This document shows, piece after piece, positions 1 through 9,246 of a DNA stretch of 56,665 nt (position 1 is the stretch's first letter; each line of letters starts with the position of its first letter). This stretch comes from Clostridia bacterium (GTDB taxonomy: Bacteria; Bacillota; Clostridia; TANB77; UBA1234): contig JAFYBZ010000013.1 of assembly GCA_017539905.1 (NCBI GenBank), positions 1 through 56,665 of the forward strand, written 5' to 3'. The notes under the pieces were generated by a model. The model worked only from the letters and a program-made list of their open reading frames with translations, was not told the origin of the DNA and did no database searches. A program made the translations under genes and the position numbers.

Positions 1-5
1 AACAT
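1..5 (-). CDS. First codons of a gene leaving the left edge (partial)
   Basis: On the minus strand an AGGAGG ribosome site (15-20) sits nine bases before an ATG at 5-3, downstream of a near-perfect promoter. Only the start codon and two more bases lie inside the window, so the product cannot be named. A second ATG at 12-10 is too close to the ribosome site to be the likely start. Confidence 0.5.
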
Positions 6-72
6 AGTCCATATCCTCCTTTTGTTTTTGGCACTCTATTTTCTGTGCCTTTTTGTTTTATTGGACAAGCAT

Positions 73-101
73 ATTATATTATAATTTCTATATTATGTCA
101 A
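73..101 (-). promoter_or_regulatory. Sigma-A promoter for the gene leaving the left edge
   Basis: Minus strand TTGACA (101-96), 17-bp spacer, TATAAT (78-73): a consensus match. The predicted leader of about 60 nt holds a small GGCAC/GTGCC stem (30-49) before the AGGAGG site. Confidence 0.8.
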
Positions 102-231
102 TCTGGCTTAAGACGCCAAACTCCCTATTTCCGTAAAAGATATTTAACATAATCACATTTTTTTACCCCTAAAAACGTAAACTAATTTGCCACAAACCCC
201 TTTATTTTCAAGGCTTACGTCAACTTTATTG

Positions 232-260
232 TTTACTTAACATAAACTATGTGCTATAAT
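232..260 (+). promoter_or_regulatory. Extended -10 promoter of the HExxH protein gene
   Basis: TTTACT (232-237), 17-bp spacer, TATAAT (255-260), with TG one base before the -10 box (extended -10). It lies about 60 bp before the chosen start at 321. The stretch 102-231 between the two divergent promoters shows nothing else that I can read. Confidence 0.65.
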
Positions 261-320
261 TAAATATGTAATCAGTTACATTTACTTATGATAAAGATAA
301 GCAAAAAGGTGGTGATGCTT

Positions 321-1181
321 ATGAAGAAACAAATGATAATATTAATAGTGGTTTTCATAGTATCACTATGCAATTTTGCCTTTGCTAAGAATATGCTCGA
401 TAATCCTATTGTATCGGATTATAAGAACAATTCTATAATAGACACCCGCTCTACCCGATTTGTTCATTTTAAGTATACAGATAGCAGGAAGCTTGTTTAT
501 TGTAACCTAAAAGTAAATAAGCTCCATGGAAATAGATATGCGGTTTCAATAGCATCACTTACTGGTACGCAAAACATCATTATTAAAGATTCAAGACAAA
601 ACGAGTTAAAATATACATATTACCTTTCAGATAGTAAAGGAAAGATTAATGACTACGAATTAGTAACTGGTAAAGATTTAAATGTATATGTAACAACTTA
701 TAAAGGTGTACAAATTGTATACACAGATACACAAGAAGAATCAATGAAATCATTAAAGAAATATTTGGATATGATGCCGGCTAAAATGTTGGTAAATCTA
801 AAGCAAATATTAATGATTCCATATTCAAATACATCTTGTATAGCTGGTAGTACAAAAGATACTCGTATTACACTTTATAACTTTGCAAAATATGATGAGA
901 AGACTCAAAAAAATATATTATTCCACGAGGCAACTCATACATATGCAAATAAACTAATTGATGAGAAAAAAATAGATTCAGAATATACCGCTTATAAAAA
1001 ATACGTAGATGCAGATAATAACTATGTAAGTAGTTATTCTAAAGAGTTTTATAAGAGTAATAATGGTAAGCTTAGTGAAGACTTTGCAGATGGATTTGCT
1101 TTTTATCTAATAGATGAAGCAAAGTTTAAAGAAAAATATCCAAATAGAACAAAATATATAGAAAACATATTAAAAATGTAG
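321..1181 (+). CDS. Secreted putative zinc metalloprotease (HEATH motif)
   Basis: A protein of about 286 aa. ATG 321 is chosen because AAAGGTGG ends eight bases before it; in-frame ATGs at 288 and 315 are upstream of or inside that site. Residues 1-24 form a signal peptide ending AFA. Near residue 202 is HEATH, a fit to the zincin HExxH site, and about 50 residues on is SEDFADGFAFY. There an acidic residue next to FAD could be the third zinc ligand, as in the lethal factor/Pro-Pro endopeptidase type of zincin (ExFAExF). The rest of the protein matches nothing I recognise. It is one of only two plus-strand genes and has its own promoter and a shared terminator. What is seen is the signal peptide and HExxH; protease activity is inferred and the substrate is unknown. 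Confidence 0.6.
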   Translation: MKKQMIILIVVFIVSLCNFAFAKNMLDNPIVSDYKNNSIIDTRSTRFVHFKYTDSRKLVYCNLKVNKLHGNRYAVSIASLTGTQNIIIKDSRQNELKYTYYLSDSKGKINDYELVTGKDLNVYVTTYKGVQIVYTDTQEESMKSLKKYLDMMPAKMLVNLKQILMIPYSNTSCIAGSTKDTRITLYNFAKYDEKTQKNILFHEATHTYANKLIDEKKIDSEYTAYKKYVDADNNYVSSYSKEFYKSNNGKLSEDFADGFAFYLIDEAKFKEKYPNRTKYIENILKM

Positions 1182-1190
1182 CACCAATCA

Positions 1191-1226
1191 AAAAAGATGA
1201 AACTTAAAAAAGTTTCATCTTTTTAT
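1191..1226. terminator. Bidirectional terminator between convergent genes
   Basis: AAAGATGAAACTT, an A-rich loop, then AAGTTTCATCTTT, with T-runs on both strands. It lies between the end of the HExxH gene (plus) and the end of the SLH/FIVAR gene (minus). Confidence 0.85.
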
Positions 1227-1237
1227 TTGTTTATTAA

Positions 1238-3877
1238 CTAATTCTTCATTAACAATACTGCTAAATCAGTAGTAGCTGAATCTAATTGATCAACTGTAGC
1301 ACTTGTGTTAGCAAGTAATTTCTCATAGCTTGTGATCTTTGATTGTAATGCAGAATAAGAAACATCATCAACATGCCAATCTGCTTCTTTTATAGCTTTA
1401 GCTTTATCAAGAGCTGTTCTTAGGTTTTCTCTAGCAGCTTCTAGTTTGCTTGATACTAATAATTTCTTAGCATTACTAATCTTAGTAATTAAATTATTAA
1501 CCTTTGTAGTCTCTGATGAGATTTGAGATGATGACATGCTACTTACTTCATCAATAGAAGGAAGTGCTGTATATTCAGAGTGAATAGTATCTCTTTGTTC
1601 AGTAAATTTACTATAGCTATCTGCAGTATATGTTCCATCAGAATTTGAAATTGACATTATACCATCATAGTTTGATTTTAATGTTTTTCTTAATGCTTCG
1701 TAATTACCTATTGTCTTTGATACAAGGCCATCAATAGCAGCTTCTAAGTTGCTTGATTGTGTCTTGATTTCAGAAAGTGATGCTGAACCAGTATTTAGCT
1801 TCTTAGCATTAGTTAAAGCAGTATTAAGTTTGCTTACAGAATCAGATGTATACTCTGATTGAGACTTTAACTTAGTTTCAGCAGTAGAAATAAGGTTCTT
1901 TAACTTGCTAATAGCTGCTTTAAGTTCGTTGTCAGCAGCAATTGTTACTAACATATTAATAGCTTTATTTAAAGCACTAGTTCTAGTTTCAATCTTAGAT
2001 AATGTAGTATTTGTAATTGAAACCGCTTTTGCATTCTTTAATTCAGTAGTTAATGTCTTGAATGAATCTGTTGTATAATCAGCAGCCTTTTTCTTTTCTG
2101 CTTCTTTAATTACAGATTGTAATTCATCATAAGCATTTCTAAGATTCTTATCGTCTTTATCAGAATCTTTTAATTCGCTCATTGTTTGTTTTAATTTTCT
2201 ATTTAGGATTTCAAGTTTAGCAGCACTACTTGTACCATTAAATGCTGTTAAAGCTTCATTATATGCCTTTTTAAATGGTTCAAATGTTTCGACTGAATAG
2301 CTCGACTCTTTCTTAATCTTCTTCTTAGCAGAGTCTAATGTATCTTCTAATTGATCTTTAGCTTCTGAAACAGACAATGTTGAAACTATATCGTCTGCAT
2401 CAACACTATCCTCGAAGTCAACGATAAAGTATATTTCTGCAATACTTGTAATATAAACTGTATCGAATTCCTTCTCAATGTCTGAAAGTTTTCCTTCTTT
2501 AATTGAGTTTTCTGATGCAACTAAGTAAACATAGTACTCTGAATTTTCAGGCATTTCATAAATCTTCTTATTTATTTTTACCTTAATTGTTTTACTTGTT
2601 AATTCTTGTACAGAGCCAGCATCAGTCTTCGATATTCTATCTCTAATAATAATGTCATCATTATTATCTAAAGAATACAATACAACTTCGCCAACTTTAG
2701 TTTTTTGTGAAGAATTTGATAATTTGTATTCATGATAATCATCATCTACTTCAAACAATTCTATTCCTTTTGACTTGCTAACTGTAATATCATTATCTGA
2801 AACGATACCAGCATTTACCTTAGGTGTACCTTGTAATACAACGCTTATAACATTTTTCTTTTCGTCATATGTTATATATGCCATTTCAGCTTCATCATAA
2901 TTAGTAATGTATTGGAACAATATTGCATCGTCATCATCTGGTAATTCATATTCGTTATCGTTCTTATCATAAATTGTGTCTTTCTTAATTCTATCTACTT
3001 CAACTTCTTTAATAGTATATGAATCTGTAATTTCAAAATCGATTAGTTCTTTTTCTTCTGTGTCATAAATTAAATCAACTTTACGACCATAAAGCTTTCT
3101 AATTTCTTTCTCATCTTCGATTCCAATAGTAAGTTTTCTATTATTTGTCTTATCTCTAACTACTATTTCTCTTTCATCAAAGTCAACACTTAGTACTTCG
3201 CCATCTTTAATGCACTTAATGTGGCTAAAGCTTTGTTCAACAAGCGATACTCCATCGCCATAATTAACTTTACCATCAGAAGTTGTAGATACGATCTTTC
3301 TTGTTCCAGCTTTTAATGCATTATATATCATATTAGCAATATATCCACGAGTTGCATTATCAGAAGACTTTGTAGCTTGAACATCCTTTAGAATACCTGC
3401 ATCATTTGCTACTGTCATATAGCCTGTAGGATACTCTTTGCTCTCAAGCTCTTTTGTATAATTCAAAGCTCTTAAAAGCATTGTAGCAGCTTCTGCATAT
3501 GTAACGTTGTTATTTGGCTTAAAGTTTCCATCTGGATATCCTTTAATTATACCTTGTGATACTGCACAATTGATATATCCTGAAGCCCATCCGCCTTCAA
3601 CTACGTCAGGAAATTGAGTCTTTCCTTTAAGAGAATTAGCTGATGTTTCTTTACCTAATGTGACAATAATAAGTTTTGCCATCTCAGCACGAGTAACATC
3701 CTTATTTGGTCTATATGTACCATCTTCATATCCGTTAACTATTGATAAATCAACTAATATTTTAACAGATTTTTCAAATTTTGTTCCCTTAATGTCAGAA
3801 AACTCTGCTGCGAAACAAATTGATGTTGTTATCATTATAATTGCAATTAAACCTAATAATAAACTTAACTTTTTCAA
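1238..3877 (-). CDS. SLH-anchored surface protein with C-terminal FIVAR-like helical repeats
   Basis: Secreted surface protein of about 879 aa. The chosen start is TTG at 3877, because AGGAGG stands just before it; an in-frame ATG at 3895 lies upstream of that site. A signal peptide (about 1-24, ending FAA) is followed by three SLH units (about 25-190). The first two carry NGYEDGTYRPNKDVTRAE and KGYPDGNFKPNNNVTYAE, which in the family bind pyruvylated secondary wall polymer. Residues 200-500 are a lysine- and aspartate-rich region without a family I know. From about 505 to the end are four or five helical units with the pattern L...A....YT..S...L...L..A, resembling FIVAR repeats of giant Gram-positive adhesins. 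It lies 25 bp behind the next gene upstream and probably shares its transcript. An attachment or scaffold role at the cell surface is inferred. Confidence 0.8.
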   Translation of the reverse strand: MKKLSLLLGLIAIIMITTSICFAAEFSDIKGTKFEKSVKILVDLSIVNGYEDGTYRPNKDVTRAEMAKLIIVTLGKETSANSLKGKTQFPDVVEGGWASGYINCAVSQGIIKGYPDGNFKPNNNVTYAEAATMLLRALNYTKELESKEYPTGYMTVANDAGILKDVQATKSSDNATRGYIANMIYNALKAGTRKIVSTTSDGKVNYGDGVSLVEQSFSHIKCIKDGEVLSVDFDEREIVVRDKTNNRKLTIGIEDEKEIRKLYGRKVDLIYDTEEKELIDFEITDSYTIKEVEVDRIKKDTIYDKNDNEYELPDDDDAILFQYITNYDEAEMAYITYDEKKNVISVVLQGTPKVNAGIVSDNDITVSKSKGIELFEVDDDYHEYKLSNSSQKTKVGEVVLYSLDNNDDIIIRDRISKTDAGSVQELTSKTIKVKINKKIYEMPENSEYYVYLVASENSIKEGKLSDIEKEFDTVYITSIAEIYFIVDFEDSVDADDIVSTLSVSEAKDQLEDTLDSAKKKIKKESSYSVETFEPFKKAYNEALTAFNGTSSAAKLEILNRKLKQTMSELKDSDKDDKNLRNAYDELQSVIKEAEKKKAADYTTDSFKTLTTELKNAKAVSITNTTLSKIETRTSALNKAINMLVTIAADNELKAAISKLKNLISTAETKLKSQSEYTSDSVSKLNTALTNAKKLNTGSASLSEIKTQSSNLEAAIDGLVSKTIGNYEALRKTLKSNYDGIMSISNSDGTYTADSYSKFTEQRDTIHSEYTALPSIDEVSSMSSSQISSETTKVNNLITKISNAKKLLVSSKLEAARENLRTALDKAKAIKEADWHVDDVSYSALQSKITSYEKLLANTSATVDQLDSATTDLAVLLMKN

Positions 3878-3902
3878 AATATTTCCTCCTAACATAATTT
3901 AT

Positions 3903-5672
3903 CTAATCCATTACTGTTTCAGAAACCACTTTATTATCTACGTATACAACCAGCCTTGCACCAGGTTCTTTCTTAATCTTAATTCGAATTTTTCCTTCAG
4001 ATTTCATGTGATGACCTTCATATTCCACTCTAGTACCAAATATTGTACCGCCCTCTTCTTCAACTTTAACATCAAATTCTGATTTCATGATATTTGAAAA
4101 GCTGATGTCTAAAAATTGTTCATCATCACCTAGAACATAGTCTGGAACTTTTACATCTCCACTATCTTCTTCTATTTCAACTTTATGAGATCCAACACCT
4201 TTTGAAATCTTGTCTTCAATTTCTTTTACTTCACTTGCAAAATTATTATTTGAAATCTTATAAACAAGTGTGTTATTACCTGAGTCTAAATTGTATAAAT
4301 ATACTTCGACAGCTCTTCTAACATAAACTGGTACGACAGTACCTCTGTAATGTTCCTCAACTGTTGGATCTAATTTTGCAATATTAATTGTATAGAAAAT
4401 ATTTCTTCCAATTACTTTAATATCACTTTCAAAGAAATTATAATCACTATATCCCATAATGTATGGATAATTATCTACTAAATCACCAGAATAAAATTCT
4501 TTAAAAGCAGATTCATATAAACCATAGCCTTTGGCTATATCTAGCAACTCCTTTGAATATGGTTGCTTGATGTAGCTATATACACCATCGAAATAAACAA
4601 GTGCTTTATGACCTAAAATACTTTCGTCATATTTTAATGGGGTCTTTGTTTGAAGATCCATATCATATTCAATAACATTTGCTGTCTCTAAATTTCCATT
4701 TTCATAGTATAATTTGTTATCTATTACAGTAACTCTTTCATCAGCTAAAGAATCAGAAATTAAAGTAACAGCTCCTGAATCCATATCGAATTCATATAAT
4801 TTACCATATGAGAAAAAGAAACCAGAGCCATCTAAGTATCCAATAGAAATGTATTTTAATTGTTCATGAGAATCATTTAATCTATTGATATATCTAAGTG
4901 TCTCAGTAGCATAAGATTTTTCATCTCTACTCTTAATTATTTGCTCGTTAGTAACAATATAGTCTTTGTTCTCTTTTAAATCGTGCTTAGTAAACATTAT
5001 ATTGTCGTAAGAAGAATCTATTTTGTAATAGAATAATGAACCATCATAATAGCCTAAAAACACGTAAGAATCGTCATTATAGCTTGTAGTATATTCTTTT
5101 GAACCTATTTCCAACGTATTCATATCCATATACCACATTTTGTCATCAATCTTAGCAAGTGTGTAATATGCTCTATGTTCATCTTGGTCAAAGTATAAGA
5201 ATTTTCCACGACCAAGCTCTCTATCATCTTCACCCTTCATATTTGTGGTATGAATCATACCATTACTCTTTTGGAAATAAAATCTATCTTCAAAAATGTA
5301 AAATTCTGTAACACCTGAAACTCTGAACAAGTTACTAACTGTTCCATTTGGATGAATTACATTCATAAATCTTTGAGAACTAGAAGAAAGTTCTTCTTTT
5401 CTAAAATCATATGTTTTAGTTGAATTCTCAAAATCACTATTTATTAATTCTATATAATAAATATTTCCTTTATATGATACATATGATGTACCATTTCCAT
5501 AAGTTTTATCAATAATTGGTATAAAGGCATCTCCCGAGCCGTACTCAACATCTCCAGAAAGATTATCTCCAGAAACAACTGGACTTGAATTATTCTTTCC
5601 AAGAAGGAATATCGTTACAAATAAAGCAATTAATACTAAAACTAGTATTATGATTAACATAATTTTCTTCAT
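3903..5672 (-). CDS. Membrane-anchored propeller-like protein (DUF5050-like)
   Basis: About 589 aa. ATG 5672 is chosen for GGAGG at good spacing; an in-frame start at 5705 would put the ribosome site inside the gene. Residues 1-25 are one hydrophobic segment with lysines before it, so the protein is anchored with its bulk outside. The body has recurring short motifs (G.IYYI, DRFYFQK, GSLFYYK, NKLYYENG) typical of beta-propeller proteins of the DUF5050 kind. The last 100 residues are acidic, then a lysine-rich beta region. It comes first in a two-gene unit with the SLH/FIVAR protein, behind its own promoter. The function is unknown; a sensor or wall-linked role is only a guess. Confidence 0.6.
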   Translation of the reverse strand: MKKIMLIIILVLVLIALFVTIFLLGKNNSSPVVSGDNLSGDVEYGSGDAFIPIIDKTYGNGTSYVSYKGNIYYIELINSDFENSTKTYDFRKEELSSSSQRFMNVIHPNGTVSNLFRVSGVTEFYIFEDRFYFQKSNGMIHTTNMKGEDDRELGRGKFLYFDQDEHRAYYTLAKIDDKMWYMDMNTLEIGSKEYTTSYNDDSYVFLGYYDGSLFYYKIDSSYDNIMFTKHDLKENKDYIVTNEQIIKSRDEKSYATETLRYINRLNDSHEQLKYISIGYLDGSGFFFSYGKLYEFDMDSGAVTLISDSLADERVTVIDNKLYYENGNLETANVIEYDMDLQTKTPLKYDESILGHKALVYFDGVYSYIKQPYSKELLDIAKGYGLYESAFKEFYSGDLVDNYPYIMGYSDYNFFESDIKVIGRNIFYTINIAKLDPTVEEHYRGTVVPVYVRRAVEVYLYNLDSGNNTLVYKISNNNFASEVKEIEDKISKGVGSHKVEIEEDSGDVKVPDYVLGDDEQFLDISFSNIMKSEFDVKVEEEGGTIFGTRVEYEGHHMKSEGKIRIKIKKEPGARLVVYVDNKVVSETVMD

Positions 5673-5695
5673 ATAATATCCTCCACTTCTTTTTA

Positions 5696-5723
5696 ATTGT
5701 ACCATACCGTTTTATAAAAGCAA
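5696..5723 (-). promoter_or_regulatory. Promoter of the propeller-SLH two-gene unit
   Basis: Minus strand TTGCTT (5723-5718), 16-bp spacer, TACAAT (5701-5696), with TG one base before the -10 box. It lies directly after the pilus terminator and about 25 bp before the start codon. Confidence 0.6.
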
Positions 5724-5727
5724 TAAA

Positions 5728-5752
5728 AAATGACACCTTTTTTAGGTGTCAT
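5728..5752 (-). terminator. Terminator after pilC
   Basis: Minus strand TGACACCT, loop, AGGTGTCA followed by a T-run. It ends the pilB-pilC transcript. Confidence 0.85.
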
Positions 5753-5769
5753 TTTGTAAACAAAAAATG

Positions 5770-7185
5770 TTAAATTCCACTTGCTTCGAATAAGAATGAT
5801 CCCATGTAAACTTCCATAATTGGCTTTAGAATGATGATTACGAAACCAATCAAAATTATACCCATAAAAGCCATAGAAACTTGTGGAAGAGTCTTAGTAA
5901 TTCTCTCTATTGTAATTCTTATATCTTCATCAATAAATCTTAAAATATTGTCTATCATTTCTGCCATGTTTGTTTCCATACCTATCTTAAGCATCTCTTG
6001 AAGCATTGGAGGGAACTCTTTCATATTTTCAAATGGTTCAATCCATGAATCACCGACAATCAAGTTAGCCTCGGCAGCCTCTATGGCAGCTCTTAAAACA
6101 TCGTTAGTAACAACTTGCTTACACTCTGCAATAGCATCTTGAAGTCTTGCATTATTCTTCAAGTTGATATTAACAGCAACGAAGAATTTTTGTATTTGTA
6201 ATCTAAGTATAAGTGGACCAAAAATTGGGAAATTAATTTTAAATTTATCCCAAGCAAATTTTCCACCTGGAGTACTCTTCCAAACTCTAAATGCAACAAT
6301 CAATGCTACAATTACTGCTAAAATAATATACCAATGATCTCCACACCAATAAACCACATTAGCAGCAGCTATTGTCTCTTCAGGGATTTGGTCTGTTAGA
6401 CCATAGCTTGCATACATGTCTTGCATTACTGGAAGACCAAATATAATACAAAGAACACCACCAATGACTAAGGCAGCACTTTGAAGTAATGGTCCAAGCA
6501 TAGCTTTTCTAACTGCTCTTTTAACCTTAACACTATCTTGTAAATATTTAAGTGCTTGTTCAAGCGAGCTAACAAGTGATCCTGTTGTCTCACCAACTTT
6601 AATAAGGTTGGTATAAATCTCTGGGAATGTTTTGTTATAGTATTCCATTGTTGAATAAATATATCCACCAGTTTCCATACCATCTATCATATCGCCTAAA
6701 ATATTCTTCATAGAAATATTTTCAGCATTATCATACAATGTTTGAATTGCTCTAATGTTTGTGAAGTTTGATTTCTTAAGAAGTAAAAACATTTCAGTAA
6801 ATGATATTACTTCATCAATCTTTACTCTAGAAACAACACCTAAAGTTTGAGAAATCTTTTTAAAGATTGCGCCAAAATCTACATCACCTTTAAGAATTTC
6901 CTCAATAGATTTTTTCTTTTTAACGCTGGCTACATTATCTGCAAAATACTTGTCCTGAGTAAGAACAGCTTCATTTAAACCGATAGCAGCTCTCTTATTC
7001 ATTTTTGATTTTTGTTTTGTTCCGAAAAGTTTTTCAATATCAAACTTCTTTTCTTTAATACTGACAACTTTTAGGCCCTCAGCAGCAAGCGAATTTCTAA
7101 GTGTCGACATAGATCCATCAAAATCTATTTTGTTAGTAATCATACGACCTTGCTTAGTCATCGCCTTGTACTCAAACGTAGGCAC
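5770..7185 (-). CDS. pilC: Type IV pilus inner-membrane platform protein PilC (GspF family)
   Basis: 471 aa, a little longer than the usual 400 or so. The start is GTG 7185, eight bases after GAGGTG. The N-terminal residues (MPTFEYKAMTKQG) are the family's typical opening. Two GspF domains follow: about 125-260 with the GETTGSL motif, and about 315-460 with GMETNMAEM at the matching place. Hydrophobic segments lie near 230-250, 283-300 and 435-457. In type IV pili PilC sits in the membrane, couples to the assembly ATPase and turns to add pilins. It begins 18 bp after pilB, so the two are co-transcribed. A lysine-rich insert of about 60 residues (50-115) before the first domain is unusual. Confidence 0.93.
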   Translation of the reverse strand: MPTFEYKAMTKQGRMITNKIDFDGSMSTLRNSLAAEGLKVVSIKEKKFDIEKLFGTKQKSKMNKRAAIGLNEAVLTQDKYFADNVASVKKKKSIEEILKGDVDFGAIFKKISQTLGVVSRVKIDEVISFTEMFLLLKKSNFTNIRAIQTLYDNAENISMKNILGDMIDGMETGGYIYSTMEYYNKTFPEIYTNLIKVGETTGSLVSSLEQALKYLQDSVKVKRAVRKAMLGPLLQSAALVIGGVLCIIFGLPVMQDMYASYGLTDQIPEETIAAANVVYWCGDHWYIILAVIVALIVAFRVWKSTPGGKFAWDKFKINFPIFGPLILRLQIQKFFVAVNINLKNNARLQDAIAECKQVVTNDVLRAAIEAAEANLIVGDSWIEPFENMKEFPPMLQEMLKIGMETNMAEMIDNILRFIDEDIRITIERITKTLPQVSMAFMGIILIGFVIIILKPIMEVYMGSFLFEASGI

Positions 7186-7203
7186 TAAATATCACCTCAA
7201 ATC

Positions 7204-8868
7204 TTAGTAAGCTAATTTCTTCTTAACTTCTTCTATAGTAGTAACACCATCAATTACTTTCTTAAATGCATCAACAACAAGTGGTTTATATCCACACTTG
7301 AATGCGGCTTTTCTAATTTCTGATGATGGCTCATCTTCAATAATTTTATCTTTTAGTTCATCATTGATGTTCAAAATTTCAACAGCAGCAATTCTTTCGT
7401 AGTAACCTGTATTGTTACAATACTCACAACCTTTTGCTGTATATGTCTTATGACCTTTGTAATCGAACTCAACGCCAAATCTATTACCAATTTCTTCAAA
7501 CTCTTTAATCTCTGCTTCGTTGAAATCTCTTTCTTCTTTACATTTTGGACAAAGTCTTCTAACAAGTCTTTGTGCAATAACTGTAGCTAAAACTGATCCA
7601 ACGTCGTATGCAGAAATACCAAGTTTCTTAAGACGAGTGATTGCTTCAACAGCATCAACTGTGTGGATAGTAGATAAAACGAAGTGTCCTGTTTGACCAG
7701 CTTGGATAGCAATTTCTGCTGTCTCCTGGTCACGAATTTCTCCGACAAGAATAATATCAGGGTCTTGACGAAGAATAGTACGTAAGTTACTAGCAAATGT
7801 ACTATTGGCACCAACTTGAACTTGGTTAATACCAGGAACACGAATTTCTACTGGGTCTTCAATTGTAGTAATGTTGATTGAAGGTTTGTTTAAGAATTGA
7901 ATTACTGAGTACAAAGTAGTTGTTTTACCTTCACCAGTAGGGGCCGCAACCATTGCTATACAGTTACGTCTATCAAATGATTTCTTAATGATTTCTTCAT
8001 CATTAGGGAAACCTAAATCAAATAAACTCTTAATATTTGCATTCTTTCTAAGTAATCTTAGAACGAATTTCTCACCATAAATGTTTTCTTGTGAAGATAC
8101 ACGGATATTGAATTCTGGATAAGAATTGATTTCACCATCTTGCATACCTTTCTTCTCTTGGTGCATACCAGAGATAGCTTTAAGTCTTCCTATGATGTAA
8201 TCTCTCTTACTTAAATCTATATTAGTAACTTCAATTAAGTCACCATCAATTCTGAATCTAATACGCATTCTGTTGTCCATAGGCTCAAAGTGGATATCTG
8301 ATGCTCTCTTGTTCATAGCACTACGAATAATGTTATCAACAAGCTGTGTAGTATCTTGTCCTTCAACAACATACTCTGTAGTCTTCCCAGATTTCTTATC
8401 TAGCTCATCGAATGCTGCATCTATATAAGTTGCGAAAGTAACACATACTTCCATCTTAAGACCTTTATTCATAAGAATAAGCTCTACTCTTTTTCTAACT
8501 GCTTGATTCTCAGGGTCGGCAAATGCAACCATCATAGTAGAACGATTCTTATCAGCAAATCCAAATGGAATAACTTTGTGTTGTCTCATAGTATCAAAAG
8601 GAATATATTCTGAACAATTGAATTTTTCAAATATATTTTTTGGTATTAAGGCATGCTTACAACCTAAGCGCTCTCCTATTGCCTTAAGAAGTTCCTCGTC
8701 GCTACATAGATTAAGAGTATGGAAAATTTCACCAATTCTCTTTTCTGGATGCTCTTTTTGATAAGCTAGAGCTGTATCTATGTCTCTTTCAGTAATAAGG
8801 TTTTTTCTAATTAAATAAACACCTAAAGGAACATTTTTTTTATTTGAATTACCAAATAAATCTGCCAT
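7204..8868 (-). CDS. pilB: Type IV pilus assembly ATPase PilB (GspE family)
   Basis: 554 aa, usual length. ATG 8868 follows AAGGAGG. An N-terminal MshEN-type domain (about 1-155) precedes the ATPase core. The core has Walker A APTGEGKT (about 306-316, Ala for the usual first Gly), the Asp box IEDPVE, Walker B ILVGEIRDQET and the His box HTVDAVEA. Near 441 and 481 are two Cys pairs (CPKC and CEYC), the zinc site found in assembly ATPases and not in retraction ATPases. It powers pilin addition at the cytoplasmic face with PilC. It has its own promoter after the pilD-minor pilin genes. No pilT is present in the window. Confidence 0.95.
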   Translation of the reverse strand: MADLFGNSNKKNVPLGVYLIRKNLITERDIDTALAYQKEHPEKRIGEIFHTLNLCSDEELLKAIGERLGCKHALIPKNIFEKFNCSEYIPFDTMRQHKVIPFGFADKNRSTMMVAFADPENQAVRKRVELILMNKGLKMEVCVTFATYIDAAFDELDKKSGKTTEYVVEGQDTTQLVDNIIRSAMNKRASDIHFEPMDNRMRIRFRIDGDLIEVTNIDLSKRDYIIGRLKAISGMHQEKKGMQDGEINSYPEFNIRVSSQENIYGEKFVLRLLRKNANIKSLFDLGFPNDEEIIKKSFDRRNCIAMVAAPTGEGKTTTLYSVIQFLNKPSINITTIEDPVEIRVPGINQVQVGANSTFASNLRTILRQDPDIILVGEIRDQETAEIAIQAGQTGHFVLSTIHTVDAVEAITRLKKLGISAYDVGSVLATVIAQRLVRRLCPKCKEERDFNEAEIKEFEEIGNRFGVEFDYKGHKTYTAKGCEYCNNTGYYERIAAVEILNINDELKDKIIEDEPSSEIRKAAFKCGYKPLVVDAFKKVIDGVTTIEEVKKKLAY

Positions 8869-8932
8869 TAATATATCCTCCTTAAAAATCTAATCTTTCG
8901 TACTTCTCATTAATTAAAATTACCCAATAAAT

Positions 8933-8960
8933 ATTGTATAATACCCTATAAATTAGTCAA
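8933..8960 (-). promoter_or_regulatory. Promoter of pilB-pilC
   Basis: Minus strand TTGACT (8960-8955), 16-bp spacer, TACAAT (8938-8933). It lies in the 119-bp gap before pilB, so the motor genes can be made apart from the pilins. Confidence 0.6.
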
Positions 8961-8987
8961 TTAAAGCCATTAAAATGTTATATAAAT

Positions 8988-9206
8988 TTAATAATTTATC
9001 GCTTGTCCACCTGAGTTTTCGTATAGTCTTCTCAAATCTTGTTCAGTTAGGTCAGATTTGTATGCACTAATGATTGTATTTATGTCATTTGTTTGAATTC
9101 TATACTTTCTTGTAGAATTTCCAAGTATTAAAGCTCCATATAGAGCTATAAATAGCATAATTACGAAAGCCATTATAGTAATAGATCCTTTTTGTTTTTT
9201 CAACAT
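8988..9206 (-). CDS. Small PilX-like membrane protein of the pilus locus
   Basis: 72 aa. The ATG at 9206 has AAAGGAG nine bases upstream; an in-frame ATG at 9212 is only three bases from the site. The N-terminus KKQKGSITIMAF resembles a prepilin-type leader with a Gly before a hydrophobic segment, as in PilX/GspK-type minor pilins, but it lacks Glu5. The rest is a short polar tail. It lies between the minor pilin gene and pilB. The role as a minor pilin is inferred from position and shape. Confidence 0.6.
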   Translation of the reverse strand: MLKKQKGSITIMAFVIMLFIALYGALILGNSTRKYRIQTNDINTIISAYKSDLTEQDLRRLYENSGGQAINY

Positions 9207-9246
9207 AATCATTTACTCCTTTAAACAAAATAATCAATATAAAGCC

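Noticed and set aside
3660..4082. Plus-strand frame of 140 codons
   Set aside because: Antisense to the SLH and propeller genes; composition is that of an antisense shadow, with no promoter or ribosome site.
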